Shown: positions 6,462-8,930 of the stretch, in pieces
Numbering within the stretch: position 1 is the stretch's first letter
Layout of the letters: each line of letters opens with the position of its first letter
Assembly: GCA_031551255.1 (NCBI GenBank)
Contig: JAVBNW010000050.1
Span: 1 to 8,930, forward strand
Direction of reading: 5' to 3'
Length of the DNA: 8,930 nucleotides
Source of the DNA: JAVBNW01 sp031551255
GTDB taxonomy: Bacteria > Bacillota > Clostridia > Christensenellales > UBA1750
Notes under the pieces: model-generated
The model's database searches: none
What the model was told of the DNA's origin: nothing
The model's input: only the letters and a program-made list of their open reading frames with translations
Position numbers and translations under genes: made by a program

Positions 6462-7235
6462 ATGAAAATGCTTGAAAAAAACCGGTTTCCAATCTTAGAG
6501 TTTGACCCTTGCGCAACGGCGAAAATAGAGCCGGCCAGAAACATCGCGAAAAAGGACGTCCCCCAAGCCTGCGTGATCTCGTACTTTGGGGATATCGTAC
6601 AACAAAAATTTGAGAGCGGATTGCTCACCCCAATCGCCGCTTTCAGCATGGCGTACATGCGTCTGCCGGTTTATGAAACCGTGGTGCAAAATAAGCGGGT
6701 CGGGCTTGTTTCGGGCGTCTTCGGCGCTCCCGGCTCGGCGAGGCTGCTGGAAGAGCTTATCGCCACGGGCTTTGAGAAGTTTATCGTATGCGGAGGGGCG
6801 GGCGTGTTGCAAAAGGGGCTTCACGTCGGGCACTTGGTGCTGCCTTGCGCGGCAGTCAGAGATGAAGGCGTTTCATACCATTATGTCAAGCCATCCCGCG
6901 AAATCGAATGCAATCCCCACGCGTTATCCGTAATGGAAGAAAAGCTTAAATTGGAAAAGCTGCCTTATATCAAGGCAAAGACCTGGACAACCGACGCCTG
7001 TTACAGAGAAACCGACGATAAAATTGCGTTGCGGGTATCGGAAGGCTGTGCAACGGTGGAGATGGAAGCGGCGGCGCTTTTTGCCGTCGCCCGGTTCAGG
7101 AACGTGGTTTTAGGCCAGATTCTATACGGCGGCGACGACTTAAGCGGGCGCGAGTGGGATTCGCGACGTTGGAACAGCGAAAACAGCAGAGCCAATCTTA
7201 TCGATCTATGTTTGGAGACGGCGCTGATGCTATAA
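6462..7235 (+). CDS. Nucleoside phosphorylase (PNP/UDP family, uridine phosphorylase-like)
   Basis: This belongs to the nucleoside phosphorylase-I (PNP_UDP) superfamily, which cleaves nucleosides with phosphate to a free base and pentose 1-phosphate in salvage. In the 257-residue product, VSGVFGAPGSA at 83-93 and CGGAGVL at 110-116 match the phosphate/ribose-binding glycine loops. RDEGVSYHY is at 133-141, VEMEAAALFAVA at 199-210 carries the Met-Glu ribose-contact pair, and GGDDLSG is at 223-229. The N-terminal PILEFDP and the DVPQACVISYFGDIV stretch are typical of a Gram-positive subgroup whose substrate is usually left unspecified; I cannot say uridine versus purine. Length is normal. Two starts are possible: ATG 6462 sits one base after GGCGGG, whereas ATG 6468 sits seven bases after it and is better spaced, so the true product may be two residues shorter. 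The gene has its own promoter and ends 31 bases before a stem-loop; the next gene is convergent. Confidence 0.88.
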   Translation: MKMLEKNRFPILEFDPCATAKIEPARNIAKKDVPQACVISYFGDIVQQKFESGLLTPIAAFSMAYMRLPVYETVVQNKRVGLVSGVFGAPGSARLLEELIATGFEKFIVCGGAGVLQKGLHVGHLVLPCAAVRDEGVSYHYVKPSREIECNPHALSVMEEKLKLEKLPYIKAKTWTTDACYRETDDKIALRVSEGCATVEMEAAALFAVARFRNVVLGQILYGGDDLSGREWDSRRWNSENSRANLIDLCLETALML

Positions 7236-7266
7236 ATAGCGCTGAAAATCTCCGTTTCATAAGAAG

Positions 7267-7295
7267 GAGGGCCGGATCGTCGATCAGGCCCTCTG
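7267..7295 (+). terminator. Stem-loop after the nucleoside phosphorylase gene (copy 1 of a repeated hairpin)
   Basis: GAGGGCCGGATCG pairs with CGATCAGGCCCTC around a single T, with one G/A mismatch (arms 7267-7279 and 7281-7293). It lies 31 bases after the stop. No U-tract follows (TGACTGATGG). A copy differing at one of 27 positions follows the convergent gene on the other strand at 7724-7750, which supports a shared 3'-end function, either termination or transcript stabilisation. Confidence 0.5.
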
Positions 7296-7329
7296 ACTGA
7301 TGGCAAAGTAAAAGAAAGATACAGGAAAA

Positions 7330-7359
7330 GAAAAACGTCTTGCATTTTGCGGTTTTTTC
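7330..7359. terminator. Weak AT-rich hairpin with T-runs on both strands
   Basis: GAAAAAC at 7330-7336 can pair with GGTTTTTTC at 7351-7359 with one bulged T. The plus strand then has T6 at 7353-7358 and the minus strand T5 at 7331-7335. It could act as a back-up terminator for the plus-strand nucleoside phosphorylase transcript or for minus-strand transcription coming from the right, but the stem is short and AT-rich. Confidence 0.25.
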
Positions 7360-7489
7360 TGAGGCGTGGGGCCTTCCTCAGTTCGCGAATACCGGCGCTA
7401 GCCTCCTAAGGTCGGCTACCACCGGTCGCTCACTGGTTCTCCCCCTCGCTGTTTGCGTGCACCGCACGCGCTCGGTGTCGGGCCCCCGC
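7359..7489. ncRNA. Candidate structured non-coding element, strand unresolved
   Basis: This GC-rich stretch has no credible protein. GCG-T-GGGGCC near 7364-7373 can pair with GGCCCC-C-GC at 7481-7489 to close the block. Inside lie TAGCC/GGCTA (7399-7403 with 7414-7418), ACCGGT/ACTGGT (7421-7426 with 7432-7437, one G-T wobble that favours plus-strand RNA) and GCGTGC/GCACGC (7455-7460 with 7464-7469). A competing hairpin CTGAGG/CCTCAG joins 7359-7364 to 7376-7381. It does not match tmRNA, RNase P RNA, SRP RNA or a riboswitch that I know. Confidence 0.3.
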
Positions 7490-7491
7490 AT

Positions 7492-7532
7492 AAAAAAAGA
7501 GCCGGAGCGCGACCTGCGCGTGCGCAGGCTCC
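7492..7532 (-). terminator. Rho-independent terminator on the minus strand
   Basis: Read on the minus strand, a GC-rich hairpin (GAGCC with GGCTC at its base, or alternatively CCTGCGC with GCGCAGG) ends directly against seven T residues (plus-strand A7 at 7492-7498). It is the first minus-strand U-tract downstream of the carboxyltransferase gene. If it is that gene's true terminator, the 3' untranslated region would be about 270-280 bases and would include the three stem-loops at 7621-7753. Confidence 0.5.
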
Positions 7533-7620
7533 TACCAGCTGGTATGGCAAGGCCGACCGGAAATGGCACAAGACGTGGTGATTGTAAGCGAGAGGCCTTT
7601 CCGGAGCGCTGCCTTGCGCG

Positions 7621-7664
7621 ATGCCGGATTGCTACATTTACAATGTTTTCAAGCAATCCGGCAT
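7621..7664. repeat. Perfect 13-bp inverted repeat with an 18-base loop
   Basis: ATGCCGGATTGCT at 7621-7633 is the exact reverse complement of AGCAATCCGGCAT at 7652-7664. The intervening 18 bases are AT-rich. There is no U-tract on either side. It is the last of three stem-loops downstream of the carboxyltransferase gene in minus-strand reading order. Confidence 0.6.
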
Positions 7665-7691
7665 GCATGAGCCAGTCAAGGACTTGCATGT

Positions 7692-7721
7692 CGCGATGAC
7701 AAACCACAGTTTGTCATCGCG
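7692..7721. repeat. Perfect 13-bp stem-loop with a 4-base loop
   Basis: CGCGATGACAAAC at 7692-7704 is the exact reverse complement of GTTTGTCATCGCG at 7709-7721, with loop CACA on the plus strand and TGTG on the minus strand. It abuts the next stem-loop with no spacer. No U-tract follows on either strand. Confidence 0.65.
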
Positions 7722-7752
7722 CAGAGGGCCGGATCGACGATCCGGCCCTCTG
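7722..7752 (-). terminator. Perfect stem-loop after the carboxyltransferase gene (copy 2 of the repeated hairpin)
   Basis: Arms 7722-7736 and 7738-7752 are exact reverse complements over 15 bases around a single central base; bases 7721 and 7753 extend the pairing by one. On the minus strand it begins 17-18 bases after the stop codon and reads GAGGGCCGGATCG, T, then the complementary arm. It matches the hairpin after the convergent nucleoside phosphorylase gene at 26 of 27 positions in sense orientation. There is no U-tract. Confidence 0.5.
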
Positions 7753-7770
7753 CTTTCGCAACAGTATGTA

Positions 7771-8930
7771 CTATACGGGGTGTACCTTGTTCTTCGAATC
7801 GAGCATGGTGGAATCGATGCCCAGCGTTTGCGCCTGGCGGAACTGGAAATACTTTTCCGCCACCTGCGGGAACAGCGCGTAGGACAGCACGTCCTCGTCC
7901 CTGGAGGAATACTCGCGGATCTGCTCGCGGTACTGATCCATTTCCGGCGCAAGGTCGTCGGCAAAGCGTCCGGTGATCACCGGCTCATCGCCGATGGCCA
8001 TTTTTTGCACATCGGGGTTCACCGGCGCGGGCAGCTGGCCATATTCGCCGCGCAGCAAGCCGCGCGATTCTTTGGTGAACTGCTTGTAGCGCTCTCCGGC
8101 TACCACGTTGAGCACGGCCTGGGTTCCTACGATCTGGCTGGTGGGCGTAACGAGCGGCGGATAGCCGAAATCTTCGCGCACGCGCGGCACCTCGGCCAGC
8201 ACTTCGTAGAACTTGTCGCTGGCGTTCATCTGCTTGAGCTGGGAGATCAGGTTGGACAGCATGCCGCCCGGCACCTGGTAGATCAGGGTGTTGATATCCA
8301 CCGCCAGAACCTTCGGGTCGAGGAAGCCGTCCTTCTTCAGGCGTTCGGCCACCCCGCGGAAGTGCACGGCGATCTCGTTAAGCAGGTTGATATCAAGGCC
8401 GGTGTCATACGGCGTGCCACGTAGCGTCGCAACCAAAGGCTCGGTGGCGGGCTGGGATGTGCCGTTGCCCAGCGGCGAAAGGGCGGTATCCACGATGTCC
8501 ACACCGGCTTCGATCGCCTTGAGGAGCGTCATATCGCCGGTGCCGGACGTGTTGTGCGTGTGCAGGTGGATGGGGGCCTTGACCTTTCCCTTGAGCCTCT
8601 TCACCAGCTCGTAGGCATCGTAGGGCAGCAAGAGGTTAGCCATGTCCTTGATGCAGATCGTATCGGCGCCCATCTGCTCGAGCTTCACGGCAAGATCCAC
8701 AAAGTAATCCAGCGTATGCACGGGGCTCGTGGTATAGCTCATCGCAGCTTCGACGATGCCGCCGTATTTCTTTGTGGAGGCCATGGCTTGCTGCATGTTG
8801 CGCGTATCGTTGAGCGCGTCGAAGATGCGGATGACGTTGATGCCGTTTTGGATGCTGCTCTTGATGAACTGATCGACCACATCGTCGGCATAGTGTTTGT
8901 AGCCCAATATATTTTGCCCGCGCAACAGCA
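7771..8930 (-). CDS. oadA: Oxaloacetate decarboxylase alpha / pyruvate carboxylase subunit B-type carboxyltransferase, 5' end outside the window
   Basis: This is the biotin-dependent carboxyltransferase subunit that moves CO2 between oxaloacetate/pyruvate and carboxybiotin in the cytoplasm. About 385 codons of the C-terminal part are visible; the frame stays open to the right edge, so the start and the first ~80 residues are missing. The visible part begins in the TIM barrel (LLRGQNILGYKHY). It shows RIFDALND, the catalytic Lys in ICIKDM (codon 8647-8649), metal-ligand histidines in HLHTHN (codons near 8554-8562) and GTSQPATE. It then runs into the conserved OadA/Pyc post-barrel domain (GGMLSNLISQLK...REDFGYPPLVTPTSQIVGTQ). 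It ends soon after that domain at TAG 7771-7773, with no biotinyl domain and no AMKM lysine, so biotin must be on a separate protein, as is common in Clostridia. Whether it works with a sodium-pump decarboxylase or as PycB cannot be told without its neighbours. Stem-loops follow the stop. Confidence 0.93.
   Translation of the reverse strand, partial: LLRGQNILGYKHYADDVVDQFIKSSIQNGINVIRIFDALNDTRNMQQAMASTKKYGGIVEAAMSYTTSPVHTLDYFVDLAVKLEQMGADTICIKDMANLLLPYDAYELVKRLKGKVKAPIHLHTHNTSGTGDMTLLKAIEAGVDIVDTALSPLGNGTSQPATEPLVATLRGTPYDTGLDINLLNEIAVHFRGVAERLKKDGFLDPKVLAVDINTLIYQVPGGMLSNLISQLKQMNASDKFYEVLAEVPRVREDFGYPPLVTPTSQIVGTQAVLNVVAGERYKQFTKESRGLLRGEYGQLPAPVNPDVQKMAIGDEPVITGRFADDLAPEMDQYREQIREYSSRDEDVLSYALFPQVAEKYFQFRQAQTLGIDSTMLDSKNKVHPV

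Larger units (their letters stand above)
7236..7770. other. 535-base non-coding gap between convergent genes
   Basis: No reading frame here has a ribosome binding site, plausible composition or family resemblance. The gap holds, left to right, the copy-1 hairpin (7267-7295), a purine-rich A-run tract (7305-7335), a weak AT hairpin (7330-7359), a structured GC-rich block (7359-7489), a minus-strand terminator (7492-7532), a 12-base palindrome TACCAGCTGGTA (7533-7544), an apparently plain stretch (7545-7620), and three long stem-loops (7621-7753). Confidence 0.7.

Noticed and set aside
7378..7707. 109-codon open frame on the minus strand in the intergenic gap.
   Set aside because: It runs through the T7 terminator and the inverted repeats, is Arg/Ser/Pro-rich and lacks a ribosome binding site, so it reads as non-coding structured DNA.
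7267..7752. Small transposable element (MITE) bounded by the two hairpin copies.
   Set aside because: The copies are each self-palindromic and sit at fixed distance from stop codons in sense orientation; no target-site duplication is visible. A shared 3'-end element explains them better, although a genome search could revive the idea.
7621..7753. Short CRISPR array or tRNA cluster, because of several close hairpins.
   Set aside because: The three stem-loops differ in sequence, have no regular spacers, and none has a cloverleaf, anticodon loop or T-loop.
7621..8424. 267-codon open frame on the plus strand.
   Set aside because: It is antisense to the carboxyltransferase gene and its first part runs through the perfect stem-loops; no ribosome binding site.

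Overview
The window looks like chromosomal DNA from a moderately GC-rich Gram-positive anaerobe, most likely a member of the Clostridia. This is inferred from four things. The class A penicillin-binding protein ends in a long Pro/Ser/Thr tail. The carboxyltransferase subunit of the oxaloacetate decarboxylase/pyruvate carboxylase type carries no biotin domain of its own. Several starts have AAGGAG or GAGGTGA ribosome binding sites. There is no sign of a phage, plasmid or transposon. I could not run any search, so the taxonomic call is an inference.

Left part (1-4612): an FtsH-type membrane AAA+ zinc metalloprotease (minus strand) is divergent from a class A penicillin-binding protein (plus strand), across a ~145-base region that carries the ftsH -10 box and ribosome binding site. 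The penicillin-binding protein gene ends at a conventional rho-independent terminator. Both products act at the cytoplasmic membrane: one degrades membrane and cytosolic proteins, the other polymerises and cross-links peptidoglycan.

Middle part (4613-7235, all plus strand): an AT-rich leader precedes a gene for a secreted, tyrosine-rich protein of unknown function. A cluster of three stem-loops follows, then an unrecognised eight-helix membrane protein. Last comes a nucleoside phosphorylase with its own extended -10 promoter, which overlaps the stop codon of the membrane-protein gene.

Right part (7236-8930): a 535-base non-coding gap separates the nucleoside phosphorylase from the convergent, 5'-truncated carboxyltransferase gene (oadA/pycB-like), which runs off the right edge on the minus strand. 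The gap is the least ordinary part of the window. It is bracketed by two copies of one ~27-base hairpin, each in sense orientation just after its own gene's stop codon. It also holds two further long perfect stem-loops, a minus-strand terminator with a T7 tract, and a ~125-base block that can close into a branched RNA-like structure.

The six genes are ordinary or unrecognised individually and form no evident single pathway. I see no convincing defence system, CRISPR array, rRNA or tRNA. The best leads are the structured intergenic region at 7267-7753 and the uncharacterised secreted-protein/membrane-protein pair.
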